DNA of 64,000 bases from Nostoc sp. UHCC 0702 (GCA_017164015.1 CP071065.1:2508501-2572500), one strand, 5' to 3'; shown: positions 24,711 through 33,823, counted from the stretch's first letter. The notes: generated by a model from the letters alone, not told the origin. Program-made: numbers and translations.

Positions 24711-24780
24711 TTCCCAGTCCCCAGTCCCCAGTCCCCAGTCCCCAGTCCCCAGTCCCCAGTCCCCAGTCCCCAGTCCCCAA
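24711..24780. repeat. (CCCCAGT)n tandem repeat
   Basis: About nine perfect heptamers ending 7 bp before the next start codon. The same unit occurs at 63130-63169 just before the last gene. Confidence 0.92.
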
Positions 24781-24786
24781 AAGTTT

Positions 24787-25272
24787 ATGCAAGTTGATGC
24801 CAACCGATTTTCATGGTTTCAGGTTCCAGGAGATATCAAAAAATTATTGATATTAGCAGCACAAAACTGGGAAAACACCTCAGAATCAGAAAAGTATATT
24901 CAACAAGCTTTAGAACAAGCTGAGGGAAATACAGAGGTTTTGGTAGCAGCATATAGATTTTTCTACTATAAAAATAATTATTTACTTGCACTACAAACAG
25001 CAGCCAAAGTTTTAGATAAAATTAAAGAAGAAGAACAATTACCAAATAATTGGCTTGAACTTGAGCCAATATTAGTTAATCGCCGAGAAGAACCCAAAAT
25101 CAGATTGTACTTAAATGCTTATGCTGCTTCTGGATTGGTCTTAGCAAAGTTAGGGCAAATAGAGCAAGCAAAACAAATAAGTACTAGAGTCAAAAATATT
25201 GACAATAAAAATGATTTTGGTTCAGGTATTCTCCTGGATATTTTGACACGTCCAGCAGAAGAAGATGAGTGA
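24787..25272 (+). CDS. TPR-like protein of the nif/cox neighbourhood
   Basis: 161 residues, soluble, helical. Helix-turn-helix repeats resemble TPRs: SEKYIQQALEQAEGNTEVLVAAYRFFYYKNNYLLALQTAAKVLDKI and LYLNAYAASGLVLAKLGQIEQAKQISTRV. No enzyme motif. It follows coxC2 on the same strand and is followed by the cupin and ArsC-like genes, so a role linked to nitrogen fixation is inferred from position alone. Confidence 0.8.
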   Translation: MQVDANRFSWFQVPGDIKKLLILAAQNWENTSESEKYIQQALEQAEGNTEVLVAAYRFFYYKNNYLLALQTAAKVLDKIKEEEQLPNNWLELEPILVNRREEPKIRLYLNAYAASGLVLAKLGQIEQAKQISTRVKNIDNKNDFGSGILLDILTRPAEEDE

Positions 25273-25522
25273 GTAAATAGTCAATGGTCAATAGTCAATA
25301 GTCAATAGTCAACAATCATCAGTCATCAATCATCAATTATCAGTCATCAATCATGAATAACTTCTACCATCCCCTTTCCGCATTATCTACTCTCCCTAGT
25401 AACCCTTTTCCTGCTACTTTCCCCTCATCTCCAATAACCATTCCTGACAATAATCTTGGAAATCTTTATCCTCTGCCAGTGTTACTGTTGCCACAATCTT
25501 CGCAGCTGAAAATTTAAAATTT
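25273..25522. other. Intergenic short repeats
   Basis: (GTCAATAGTCAATAG)n and (CATCAATCATCAGT)n at 25272-25350, then plain sequence. No gene is seen. Confidence 0.55.
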
Positions 25523-26134
25523 ATGAAAGGTAGGGATTGGCTACTAACTGAAGACGGTCAGTATCAAGCTTGTAAATCTGTAAGAGCGTGGGATTTATTA
25601 AGAGAGAATTATCGTCTTTATCGGTTTCTCACTGAAGTAGAAGATGTTCTTAATGATGTAGACGATGAATCGACTCGTCTCCCAGAAATTCGGATGCTGG
25701 TAAGACGCTTGATTGTGAATTCCTACTGGGTAAGAAGTCAATATTTAGAACCTTCTGCCAAAACGGGAACCTCTGTTTTACTCCTATACGATGAATTGGG
25801 TTTTCCGCTGACAGTGCAAACAGTCACATTTGCACCAGGAACCCTATCAACGATTCATAATCATGGGACTTGGGGAGTAGTAGCGGTGTTAAAAGGTCAG
25901 GAAAAAAACACTTTTTGGCGACGCGATCGCAGCCCCGAATCTGAAGACAAAATTGAACCGACGGGTGAAATAATTCTCTCTCCTGGAGATATTATTAGTT
26001 TCACTCCTGGTGCAATTCATAGCGTGCAAGCAGTCGGTGACGAACCAACTGTAACTTTTAACGTTTATGGGGAAACTGATCCGAAAGAAAGATTCGAGTT
26101 TGACCCAGTTAAACACAGTGCTAAAAAGTTTTAA
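25523..26134 (+). CDS. Cupin protein, cysteine-dioxygenase-like
   Basis: 203 residues with a single cupin barrel. Motif 1 is HNHGTWGVVAVLKGQE (His112, His114, glutamate near the end) and motif 2 is PGDIISFTPGAIHSV (third His), giving a 3-His metal site as in cysteine dioxygenases and related thiol dioxygenases. N-terminal helical region of about 90 residues. The substrate is not provable. In the nif/cox neighbourhood, sulphur supply or thiol handling is a plausible inference. The stop codon coincides with the left border of a family F MITE. Confidence 0.82.
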   Translation: MKGRDWLLTEDGQYQACKSVRAWDLLRENYRLYRFLTEVEDVLNDVDDESTRLPEIRMLVRRLIVNSYWVRSQYLEPSAKTGTSVLLLYDELGFPLTVQTVTFAPGTLSTIHNHGTWGVVAVLKGQEKNTFWRRDRSPESEDKIEPTGEIILSPGDIISFTPGAIHSVQAVGDEPTVTFNVYGETDPKERFEFDPVKHSAKKF

Positions 26135-26268
26135 GTGGGTTGGCGGGAATAAAGTTAACTGGTGAGGGTCGTCAGTTGTCAGTTGTCAGTTGTCAGTTGA
26201 CGGTAGTAAGGGTTTCAGGCATATTGACGTTTCGTAACATAGTCATGTTTATTTTGAATTACCTACTT
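26133..26268. mobile_element. MITE-like element, family F (copy F2)
   Basis: Begins TTAAGTGGGTTGGCGGG at the cupin stop codon and ends ACCTACTTA at 26268. It contains GAATAAAGTTAACTGGTGAGG and GTTTCGTAACATAGTCATG, both found in copy F1 (55336-55702). The inside holds (GTTGTCA)n repeats. Confidence 0.75.
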
Positions 26269-26385
26269 AGCATCAGTCATCAGTTATCAGGAGCTAGTGC
26301 TTTGGGCGGCGAGCCGCTCTTGTTGCATCTGGCGTTCATCAGTCATCAGTCAACCGTGAACTAAATTCTATTAGGAGACAGTTGC

Positions 26386-26856
26386 ATGGCAAGAGTAATT
26401 TTCTATGAAAAACCAGGCTGTAAAAATGGTACCAGGCAAAAAGTATTATTAACAGCTGCGGGACATGAAGTGGTAGCATACAGTCTGTTAACAGAACCTT
26501 GGACAGTGGAACGTTTGCGCTCATTTTTTGGCGATCGCCCCGTTGCCGAATGGTTTAATCGTTCTGCCCCAAAGGTAAAATCTGGTGAGGTGGTGCCTGA
26601 AAACATCGATGCAGAAACCGCCTTATTGTTAATGCTCAAAGAACCACTGTTAATCCGTCGTCCTTTAATAGAAGTAGGCGATCGCCGCGAAGTCGGCTTT
26701 GATGTAGAAAAGCTTGATGCTTGGATTGGCTTAAAACCTGTAGATGAATCCTTCCAAGAAATGAGCGAAAACCTCATGAGCCAGGATTTACAAGGTTGTG
26801 CCCACGGTCATCATAATCATGAACACCACCAAAAGCAAGGTGGCTGTAAGCATTAG
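26386..26856 (+). CDS. Nitrogenase-associated ArsC/Spx-like protein with His-rich tail
   Basis: 156 residues. The fold is ArsC/thioredoxin-like: MARVIFYEKPGCKNGTRQKVLL has the family Cys (position 12) with CxxxxR spacing, followed by LRSFFGDRPVAEWFN and LLIRRPLIEVG. It matches the nitrogenase-associated protein family found near nif genes. The C-terminus (GCAHGHHNHEHHQKQGGCKH) is a His/Cys metal-binding tail, suggesting nickel, zinc or molybdenum handling, which is inference. Good ribosome site TAGGAG. Likely expressed with the block beginning at fdxB. Confidence 0.85.
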   Translation: MARVIFYEKPGCKNGTRQKVLLTAAGHEVVAYSLLTEPWTVERLRSFFGDRPVAEWFNRSAPKVKSGEVVPENIDAETALLLMLKEPLLIRRPLIEVGDRREVGFDVEKLDAWIGLKPVDESFQEMSENLMSQDLQGCAHGHHNHEHHQKQGGCKH

Positions 26857-27014
26857 TCAACTTGTCGTTCAATAACGCTTAAACTTGCTGAAGTAGCTGC
26901 TGCTAGCAAGATTACCATGTATAGGAGTAAGAAAGGCTTTGTGATTTTCCAAAAAACTGGAAAATCACAATCATCTGAAAGCCGATATGAACGTAATTTG
27001 CTACTCGCGCCAGG

Positions 27015-27908
27015 CTACTTAGAATGATAGAAATTTGCTTGGGGAATAAAAGAGAAACGTGTTAGTACGTCGTCGATAAATGTAAATCTAGTCGAAGCAT
27101 CTGTATTGAGTGTAGCGTACACAAAGTCTACAACCTTCTGCTGCTTAAACACAGAAGGTTGTACAAAAGTAGGTTGACCATAAAGTGATATCACTTGCTG
27201 CGGGTTCATCCCAATTCGGATACGTTGGTAGACAGGCCCACTTTTTGGCATAGCTGGTTCTGCTGGCAATATGATTCGCAGAATTTTGACTGGAGTTTCC
27301 AATCCGACATTCATACCCTCTACCCGACCATCTGTGAGAATTATATTTACTGGTAGCTGACCTTCTTTTAGGTATGCAAGTCGCTCAAGCTTGTAAATAG
27401 AAATGTCATTACGTTGCTCTGAAAAAGGCTCGCCCATCAATTTCACCACGTCTTGACGGCTCATGCCAATTTTAATGCCCTGTGCAAAAGGAGGAATATT
27501 ATTAGTAGTTATGCTTTTGACTTCGCAAGCAACGCCCGATAGATAACCATCAATCATTGAGACTTTAGTGATGACTGGCTCTTGGCGATAATTCAGGATT
27601 TGAATGTGCATATCTGAATTGGAAAACTCCTTAATATCAGTTGGTTTTCCCATCACCTTTTCCACCTCAGCTTGAGTCATACCTTCGTATAACAGACTAG
27701 ATTTAAGCAGTTGACGCTCAATTTTAATATCACTATGAATTTTCGGCAAAAAGGATGGTTTGTTATCACCTTGGGACTCAGTGTGAACTTGATTCTGCCC
27801 AGAGGTGGGAGTTTGAGCCATTAAGGGTGTAGCGGTAGCTGTGAGGCTGAATGCCACAACGCACAAGTAAAAGCGCAATTTCACTGCGATGAACTGTTGC
27901 AATTGCAT
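27015..27908 (-). CDS. Exported protein with three BamE/SmpA-like repeats
   Basis: 297 residues. Sec signal peptide (residues about 10-32, cleavage near PLMAQ). Three copies of the BamE/OmlA-type motif follow: YEGMTQAEVEKVMGKPTDI (about 75), IKIGMSRQDVVKLMGEP (about 145) and IRIGMNPQQVISLYGQP (about 230). Single-motif relatives act at the outer-membrane beta-barrel assembly site; a triple arrangement is less common. No lipobox is seen, so it is probably periplasmic. Stands alone on the minus strand. Confidence 0.75.
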   Translation of the reverse strand: MQLQQFIAVKLRFYLCVVAFSLTATATPLMAQTPTSGQNQVHTESQGDNKPSFLPKIHSDIKIERQLLKSSLLYEGMTQAEVEKVMGKPTDIKEFSNSDMHIQILNYRQEPVITKVSMIDGYLSGVACEVKSITTNNIPPFAQGIKIGMSRQDVVKLMGEPFSEQRNDISIYKLERLAYLKEGQLPVNIILTDGRVEGMNVGLETPVKILRIILPAEPAMPKSGPVYQRIRIGMNPQQVISLYGQPTFVQPSVFKQQKVVDFVYATLNTDASTRFTFIDDVLTRFSFIPQANFYHSK

Positions 27909-28295
27909 GATACTAATTGAATAAAGCTGTAGTTTATTGGGATTAGCGCCCCTATATTGTTAATTAACAAGCAGGGTGGTTTCATACGAAAAAAGAAAAA
28001 TATGAAAGCCTCTATTTATCGTTTTGAACCATAGATTTTCACCCCGCTTCCATTCCTCTTTCCCCCAATCCCCAAAGGGGGCCCCGAGTCCCCCACGGGG
28101 GAGAGAGGCTTTGATACCTGGTTTTAATTTTTCTCTGATGGTATGAAACCACCCTGTATATTGTTAATTAACAAGGGGCGCTGACTCAAAGTTCAATCAC
28201 GCCAAATAAATAAATGAGATTTAAGCTATTGTGTATTTAATTTATATACACAACAGCTAATTTTGAAGAACTTCTAAACCAATGCTTGAGGAGGT
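27909..28295. other. Intergenic region carrying a MITE
   Basis: Consists of a short promoter-side stretch, the family C element at 27972-28156 with its flanking 19-bp direct repeats, and about 120 bp of AT-rich DNA. No gene is seen. Confidence 0.6.
27972..28156. mobile_element. MITE-like element, family C, with 19-bp flanking direct repeats
   Basis: Perfect 16-bp terminal inverted repeats CAGGGTGGTTTCATAC (27972-27987) and GTATGAAACCACCCTG (28141-28156). The DNA immediately outside each end is the same 19-mer TATATTGTTAATTAACAAG (27953-27971 and 28157-28175), a possible long target duplication with a palindromic core. The inside has a GC-rich hairpin and no gene. Confidence 0.88.
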
Positions 28296-29522
28296 TTATT
28301 TACTTGAGGGAGCAGATTCTACCTGATCTAACGGAGCTATAGGAGCAGAATCATTTACATTACCCGTACCAGGGGCTGGTTTTGGATCAGAGAAAGTAGC
28401 TGGAGCGTTGTTTTCTGTTCCATCAGGATTGACAGTTGTTGGTGCAACGGGGCCAAGTTGTGTTGTACTAGCTGCTGGAATATTGATCAGTGGATCAGGT
28501 GGATTCTTCACCACAGGAGCAGTTGAAAACTGTCCGTTTTTCCTGATGGGCACTAAGATGATCCTCAGCTTGCCAGGATTACTTGGATCTGAACTCAGTT
28601 GGGGCCCTACAGTAATGGTGGCTTTCTTTTGGGCAAGGGTAGTAGTCGGCGTACCATTAGAATTATACGATGGTGGACGACTATACACAGAAGCGGCAGT
28701 ATTGCCACCAAGGGGGGAACCGTCGTCTCTATAAGCCTTCACTACCGCACTACCAATGGTATACCCCAAAGCTTCACCAGCTACTGAATCAGAGTAATAG
28801 TGTACACCTCCTTGTCGGCGGGCAAGGGAGGCTTCTCTACCCAAGGCTACGAAATTCTCCACTGGTTCTTCAGGAAAACATGCTGGCCCTACAGCCATAA
28901 ATACGCCAGCGGAGGTGGAATGACCAGAGGGGTAAGACGGGTGATAAGGTGTAGGTAGCTTCGGATTATCAGCTTGGAAAGTATAACCAGTCACTTGATC
29001 GGGGCGGGGACGCAGGTATGTGAATTTGTTGTACCACGCAGCAAGAAGTCCAGCATAAATGCCTTCGTTAAGCATGGCGCTACAACGGGCTGCCAAGGGT
29101 GGACTATATTGATAAAGTTGAACTAAATGGTCAAAATAGTAGTTGTAGTTTGAAGCAGGTGGGTCAAAATTCCAACGAGTAATAATGTTGACGACATCGG
29201 GATTGTTACGAGTAGCTGCCAATTCGTTCAATTCTCTTAGTTCATCTGCGGTTTGGGCAGAGGTATTAGAGGGCGGTGGGGGAAGGATGAACTTGTCAAA
29301 TTTTCTCACGGGATTCTGGGGAATCGCCCAATTGGGAGCAGTAGGAGCAACAATCTGCGAATCGTCTAGGACTGTTGGAAACTGAGGATTCGTGAAAGTA
29401 TCTTGCGGGTTGAAGGGTACACTATCAGGCTGATTGGGAACCTGAGCAAAAGCTGCTGGGATGGCAGCAAAAGCAAACAGAGATGCAGCAAATGCACTGT
29501 TAATAATAAACGAATTTTTCAT
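28296..29522 (-). CDS. Vanadium haloperoxidase/PAP2-type phosphatase, exported
   Basis: 408 residues with a Sec signal peptide (cleavage near AFAQ, residue about 27). The vanadate/phosphate-binding site is present: RPRPDQVTGY (first Lys/Arg region), PSYPSGHSTSAG (residues around 200) and ARRQGGVHYYSDSVAGE (Arg and His). The protein belongs to the PAP2/vanadium-dependent haloperoxidase superfamily; haloperoxidase versus acid phosphatase activity cannot be settled. A Pro/Ala-rich C-terminal tail of about 100 residues is probably disordered. Single gene. Confidence 0.85.
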   Translation of the reverse strand: MKNSFIINSAFAASLFAFAAIPAAFAQVPNQPDSVPFNPQDTFTNPQFPTVLDDSQIVAPTAPNWAIPQNPVRKFDKFILPPPPSNTSAQTADELRELNELAATRNNPDVVNIITRWNFDPPASNYNYYFDHLVQLYQYSPPLAARCSAMLNEGIYAGLLAAWYNKFTYLRPRPDQVTGYTFQADNPKLPTPYHPSYPSGHSTSAGVFMAVGPACFPEEPVENFVALGREASLARRQGGVHYYSDSVAGEALGYTIGSAVVKAYRDDGSPLGGNTAASVYSRPPSYNSNGTPTTTLAQKKATITVGPQLSSDPSNPGKLRIILVPIRKNGQFSTAPVVKNPPDPLINIPAASTTQLGPVAPTTVNPDGTENNAPATFSDPKPAPGTGNVNDSAPIAPLDQVESAPSSK

Positions 29523-29550
29523 TGTTTCTAATGGTGTAGTAAATACTAAT

Positions 29551-29695
29551 AGGACTTACGCGCATTGTCATATTTTTTTCGTTTGGGCAGTACTAGATCA
29601 AAAGTCAATAGTCTAAAAAATCTTGCTTAAAGACTATTGACTCTGGACTATTGACAGCCATCACAGTAAATCTGTGTGCCAGTTGCGTAAGTCCT
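29551..29695. mobile_element. MITE-like element, family B (copy B1)
   Basis: Terminal inverted repeats AGGACTTACGCGCATTGTCA and, at the right, GTGCCAGTTGCGTAAGTCCT. The copy at 35845-35988 is the same element in reverse orientation (its left end reads AGGACTTACGCAACTGGCAC and right end TGACAATGCGCGTAAGTCCT). The inside has (GTCAATAGTC) type palindromic repeats. Confidence 0.88.
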
Positions 29696-30134
29696 GACTA
29701 AATGTGTCGCCACAAAAAACCGAAAACAACCTAGACGATCACTCTGAATTAAAGATAATTTATCAAGTAAATATTACGCGTGTGTATTTTAGGGAGCCAG
29801 CCCGCTAAATGCGTTTACAATATGGAATTTACTTTGATTATTACAAAGGAAAATTCCATATTTACTCAAATTTACTGGGCATAAAAACTTGAACTTAACC
29901 CACAATATATATTGGTTAAGTTTAGTTAAGCTGTCAAAGTTTACTTTATAAATTATCTATAAGGAACACAAGAAATTGCTGATAACAGCATATTTGTTAC
30001 AGAGAATTTTTAAAATCTATCTTGAGATAGATAAAATAGACATCTTAACGCACTAGACAAATTAGTTATTATATGCATTTTATCAAACAGGTCGTTTCAG
30101 GCTTTATTAACTTTGATGGTAAATAGACTTTAAG

Positions 30135-30160
30135 AGCCACAAGACTCGTGACTTGTGGCT
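30135..30160. terminator. Probable terminator of cysK
   Basis: AGCCACAAG/CTTGTGGCT stem (30135-30143 and 30152-30160) 31 bp beyond the cysK stop. The T-run is better on the plus-strand side than behind cysK, so termination strength is uncertain. Confidence 0.55.
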
Positions 30161-30190
30161 TCTAACTTTTTGGATCTCTTGTTGCTTTCT

Positions 30191-31150
30191 TTAGCGAACA
30201 CCAGCAGTTTCTAGCGTCAAATCCTGAAACATGGGTGTGCTGAGGTAACGTTCACCGAAGGAAGGCTGAATCATCACAATTAACTTATGGGCATTTTCTG
30301 GGCGTTTACCTACTTGAAGTGCCGCACACAAAGCAGCACCGGAGGATATTCCAGACAATAATCCTTCTTCTTTTGCTAAGCGTCGCCCATAAGCCATCGC
30401 CTGTTCATCGCTGACTCTAATCACTTCGTCAACTAATTCTAGGCGCAAAACATCGGGGACAAATCCCGCGCCAATACCTTGAATTTTATGGGGCCCGGCT
30501 TCACCGCCAGATAGTACTGGACTGTTGCTGGGTTCAACTGCGATCGCCTGAATACTTTGCTTGCGATTCTTCAGGACTTCTGCAACACCTGTAATTGTAC
30601 CACCAGTACCTACCCCAGCAATCACAATATCTACTTCCCCATCCGTATCTGCCCAAATTTCTTCAGCGGTGGTTTCGCGGTGAATTTTAGGATTGGCTGG
30701 GTTGCGGAACTGTTGCAACATCAAAGCATTGGGGGTACTAGCGACAATTTCTTCAGCTTTGCGAATTGCCCCCCGCATTCCTTCAGTACCAGGTGTCAAT
30801 TGTAGCGTTGCTCCATATGCTCGGAGCATAGCTCGTCTTTCTTGGCTCATTGTCTCCGGCATTGTCAAAATCAACTGGTAGCCACGCGCAGCTGCTACCA
30901 TCGCCAGAGCAATACCCGTATTTCCTGAAGTTGGCTCGACTAAAATCGTTTTTCCTGGTTCTATCAAACCCTCTGCTTCTGCCGAGAGTACCATACTTAA
31001 GCCAATGCGGTCTTTGACTGAAGCAGCTGGGTTCATCCCTTCTAACTTGACAACTATCCTCGCTCCTACTCCTTCAGCTTGGGGAATCTTATTCAGCTGA
31101 ACCAAAGGAGTTTTTCCAATAAGTTCTGTTACATCTTGAGCAATCCGCAT
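30191..31150 (-). CDS. cysK: Cysteine synthase A (O-acetylserine sulfhydrylase)
   Basis: 319 residues, PLP-dependent. It makes L-cysteine from O-acetylserine and sulphide. Key elements: PLP lysine in [11 protein letters not shown] (about residue 43), substrate loop [11 protein letters not shown] (about 74-84), phosphate-binding GTGGTITG (about 182-189) and the C-terminal [10 protein letters not shown] serine motif. Length is normal for CysK. Single gene with a likely terminator downstream. Confidence 0.95.
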   Translation of the reverse strand: MRIAQDVTELIGKTPLVQLNKIPQAEGVGARIVVKLEGMNPAASVKDRIGLSMVLSAEAEGLIEPGKTILVEPTSGNTGIALAMVAAARGYQLILTMPETMSQERRAMLRAYGATLQLTPGTEGMRGAIRKAEEIVASTPNALMLQQFRNPANPKIHRETTAEEIWADTDGEVDIVIAGVGTGGTITGVAEVLKNRKQSIQAIAVEPSNSPVLSGGEAGPHKIQGIGAGFVPDVLRLELVDEVIRVSDEQAMAYGRRLAKEEGLLSGISSGAALCAALQVGKRPENAHKLIVMIQPSFGERYLSTPMFQDLTLETAGVR

Positions 31151-32215
31151 TATTAACTCCTAAGATCCTAAATTTCAACCAGATTATTTACCCATAACAA
31201 TCAACTTGTATGTATTCAACTTCCAATTGAGTGTGAGTGAATACTTAAACTATATCTTCTCACTAAAGCATGAATTTGGTAGCTTCAGTAAACGATTTAG
31301 TCAAATTTTCTCATTATTTCTCATCATAGAATGTCTTTTATTTACCATAATGGCGTTTGATAAATTTTAATTGCTTAATTTCGCCTGTTTTGCTAAAACT
31401 CAGTTTCTCAAGCTACTGGTTACTAACTAAGGATCTTAGAAATCAACATTAATTGCGTGCAAAATTTTTAACCTTATTTTTAAGATTATTCTATTTATTT
31501 TAAACCCCGCCTTAAGGGCGAGGTCTTCATAGAAAACTTCACTTTCAGAAAAACTCTTAATGGTTTTTTCTTTCTTGTTACTGTATACTCATCGCCATGT
31601 AATAATATGTTTGCTTGAGTACAAGATTTAACGGTCAATAATCTCAAGCTAAAACAGTCCTTAACTACCAGCCTGCATAGCTTTGATGTTGAGTGCAAAA
31701 ATACTAGAACCCCTCTTCATAAATACTAGTACCTTAGCTGAAAAATACTAGCACCCATACCCCAAATTATTTTTAAAAGCCTTGTTGGATAAGAGTTATA
31801 GGCTTTGAGTACAACTTTAATAAATTTAATAATTTTGATCCAGCTAAGCTAAACTCAGATGAAGAGAGGCAGCTGATATAAAACATATAGGATTTACGCA
31901 GAGATTCCCCTCTACCCCCCGAAATTCCTTGGTTTTACCAGGTGAACAAGGGGGGACTTCTTAACCCTCCTTTTTTGTATTGCTAACAGGGTAAAAAAAG
32001 TTTTCAGGGTTTGGCTGCGTTAGTTCTGAGTTGATAATTATAGCATTTGTGGAAAATTTTGTAATTGGTAATTAGTCAATAGTCAATAGTCAATAGTCAG
32101 TGGTAATTAGAAAGAAAAGTAACAACTAACAACTGACAACTGACAACTAACAACTAACAACTAACACCTAACAACTCTTTTCTGGGTGGATACTACCTAG
32201 CAAGGGAGAGCAAAG
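31151..32215. other. Long intergenic region with degenerate element remnants
   Basis: 1065 bp. A hairpin CCCCGCCTTAAGGGCGAGG at about 31503 and nearby sequence resemble the edge of an IS200/IS605-type element, but only a 67-codon frame without motifs remains. AGGATTTACGCAG (about 31891) and CTGCGTTAGTTCTGA (about 32017) look like worn family B ends. Short repeats (GTCAATA)n and (CAACTAA)n lie at 32070-32165. Confidence 0.5.
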
Positions 32216-32644
32216 ATGAAAGCTAAACTTCTACATGTTCTCACAGTTTGCCTAGTTACTTTAGTAGTGCTTTCTCCAGGGCTAGTAGTATTTAGTGTAG
32301 TTTGGGTAAGACATATAGAGTTAGTTAAGACACAGAATTTAGCCTGTGAATTGAATAATAATAATCCAGACAAAACTGCTTTATCTGCCCAGACAACTAA
32401 TACAAATTTGGCTCCATATCAGGGTAGTAGACAATTTCCTGACTGCAATACCGTGAATCAAGTGCTGACTGCTACCGAACAATATAAACTCGCTGCTATC
32501 TTTCAATGGTTTATCTTGCTAACCCCAATTTGTGTTGGGTTAGGAATCATTGTTTACGATAGGTATCTTGTTTATCGTGCTGCCGTTTTAAAAGAACAAA
32601 TTGAAATGTTAGAAAGATTGTGGCAGCAAAGTATCGAGCAATAA
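32216..32644 (+). CDS. Small two-helix membrane protein, unknown function
   Basis: 142 residues with two membrane segments (about 10-32 and 93-112) joined by a polar, Asn/Thr-rich loop with two Cys, and a short helical tail (YRAAVLKEQIEMLERLWQQ) on the same side as the N-terminus. No family recognised. A good ribosome site (AAGGGAGAG) precedes ATG. It starts a run of three small genes. Confidence 0.68.
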   Translation: MKAKLLHVLTVCLVTLVVLSPGLVVFSVVWVRHIELVKTQNLACELNNNNPDKTALSAQTTNTNLAPYQGSRQFPDCNTVNQVLTATEQYKLAAIFQWFILLTPICVGLGIIVYDRYLVYRAAVLKEQIEMLERLWQQSIEQ

Positions 32645-32684
32645 GCAACTAAAACTTCGCTCATTCAAAAACAACAAATTAACC

Positions 32685-32981
32685 ATGACAGAAGAACGCC
32701 ACCTCCTATATTTCGAGCTAATTGACCAGTTACTCAAATGTCCTAACGGTCAAGAACCAGAAGTTTTAGAAGCTCAACCAGAATTGATTGATGCTGGTTT
32801 TGTAGAAACAATGCTGCAAGTAGCAACTGCATTTGCACATCAAGGTAATCAAGATGGTGCCCAGTTTTTATTCTTTGTAGCTCGTGAATTAGCTAAGCAA
32901 TTGGGATTATATCCTGAAGTTCCAAATTCTGAAGATGTAAACCCTGAAGTTTCAAATCCTGAAGTTGCAAATAAGGAGTAA
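32685..32981 (+). CDS. Small helical protein, unknown function
   Basis: 98 residues. The core LIDQLLKCPNGQEPEVLEAQPELIDAGFVETMLQVATAFAHQGNQDGAQFLFFVARELAKQLGL resembles a helical module that in cyanobacteria is also seen at the front of TPR-CHAT proteins (from memory). The tail has a short repeat (PEVPNSEDVNPEVSNPEVANKE). It ends 2 bp before the next start codon, so the two are co-translated. Confidence 0.72.
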   Translation: MTEERHLLYFELIDQLLKCPNGQEPEVLEAQPELIDAGFVETMLQVATAFAHQGNQDGAQFLFFVARELAKQLGLYPEVPNSEDVNPEVSNPEVANKE

Positions 32982-32983
32982 AA

Positions 32984-33295
32984 ATGCTGCTGACTGCAAC
33001 CGACGCTGGACAAATAGCGTTAGAATTTCTGATGGCAGACTGGAACATTGCAGACGATAAAAGAGAGTGGTTCACAATCTTTAACTCTCGTCTGATTGGT
33101 GAAAGTTGGTATATCGTGGAACTTGGCGTAGAAGGTTTTCCCGATCGCTGGTTTATTCAAGTCTACGACACAGCAATGTGCGACCCCAACTATACATTTT
33201 TTTCACCTGTCAGTAGTTCAGAGGGATATGTAGACTTCCAAGACGTGCCCGAAATGATAGCTGAAGTCTTGGTTGCTGAGCGTAAGTCTCGATAA
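32984..33295 (+). CDS. Small protein of unknown function
   Basis: 103 residues, soluble, rich in aromatic residues with a beta-rich pattern (WFTIFNSRLIGESWYIVELGVEGFPDRWFIQVYD). Possibly an immunity- or chaperone-like small domain, but no family is recognised. Ribosome site AAGGAG lies within the end of the upstream gene. Confidence 0.72.
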   Translation: MLLTATDAGQIALEFLMADWNIADDKREWFTIFNSRLIGESWYIVELGVEGFPDRWFIQVYDTAMCDPNYTFFSPVSSSEGYVDFQDVPEMIAEVLVAERKSR

Positions 33296-33375
33296 TCACG
33301 ATTAAAATTCAAAATGCCAGATTCAAACGTGCAATTTAAATGCATGTTAATTAAGATTCAAATTTTGAATTCCAT

Positions 33376-33406
33376 TGTAGAGACGCTTAAAAGGTGCGTC
33401 TCTACA
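33376..33406. repeat. Interspersed hairpin TGTAGAGACGC/GCGTCTCTACA
   Basis: Eleven-bp arms with an 9-base loop; a dispersed cyanobacterial palindrome, not followed by a T-run, so not a clear terminator. Confidence 0.8.
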
Positions 33407-33447
33407 GTATTCGTTATCCCAGAGAAAAATACAACAAAATCACAGTG

Positions 33448-33473
33448 TAGGGGCGCACAGCTGTGCGCCCCTA
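33448..33473. repeat. 26-bp perfect palindrome TAGGGGCGCACAG/CTGTGCGCCCCTA
   Basis: A loop-less perfect inverted repeat. A near copy lies at 33843-33870 (GTAGGGGCGCAC, loop ATCT, GTGCGTCCCTAC). Confidence 0.88.
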
Positions 33474-33611
33474 AAGATAATTAATGTATTCAAATATTTT
33501 TTATTGGTATTTTTGAAAACAATCACTCTGAATAGCAATCCTCAATCATTATTGAACAGCAGAATTATCAAATTGTTATGAAAATTTGAAAATAACTCAA
33601 ATTGATATATG

Positions 33612-33823
33612 ATATCAAGTTCGGCTAATTACTTACGATCTAGTCGGTTTGCTTGGTAATAGGTAATGGGTAATGGGTAATGGGTAATGGGTAATGGGTA
33701 ATGGGTAATGGGTAATGGGTAATGGGTAATAGGTAATACTCAAAACCAATTACCAATTACCAATTACCAATTCCCAATTACCGACCTCCACAGATATCAT
33801 AAGTGTTTAAACTGACATGATAT
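33612..33823. mobile_element. MITE-like element, family A (copy A4)
   Basis: Starts ATATCAAGTTCGGCTAATTA and ends CTGACATGATAT; nearly the same outer parts as copy A3 at 4614-4817. The inside holds about ten (GGTAATG) heptamers followed by (CCAATTA)n, opposite arms of a long hairpin. Confidence 0.83.

Larger units (their letters stand above)
29523..30190. other. Intergenic region with MITE B1 and AT-rich DNA
   Basis: Holds the family B element (29551-29695), then about 400 bp of AT-rich sequence without an open frame, and the hairpin at 30135-30160 next to the cysK stop. Confidence 0.6.

Noticed and set aside
24529..24792. Minus-strand frame GDWGLGTGDWGLG before the TPR gene
   Set aside because: Translation of the CCCCAGT heptamer array.
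31495..31698. 67-codon minus-strand frame near an IS605-like hairpin
   Set aside because: No TnpA or TnpB motif; too short and unsupported. Only the hairpin hints at an old element.
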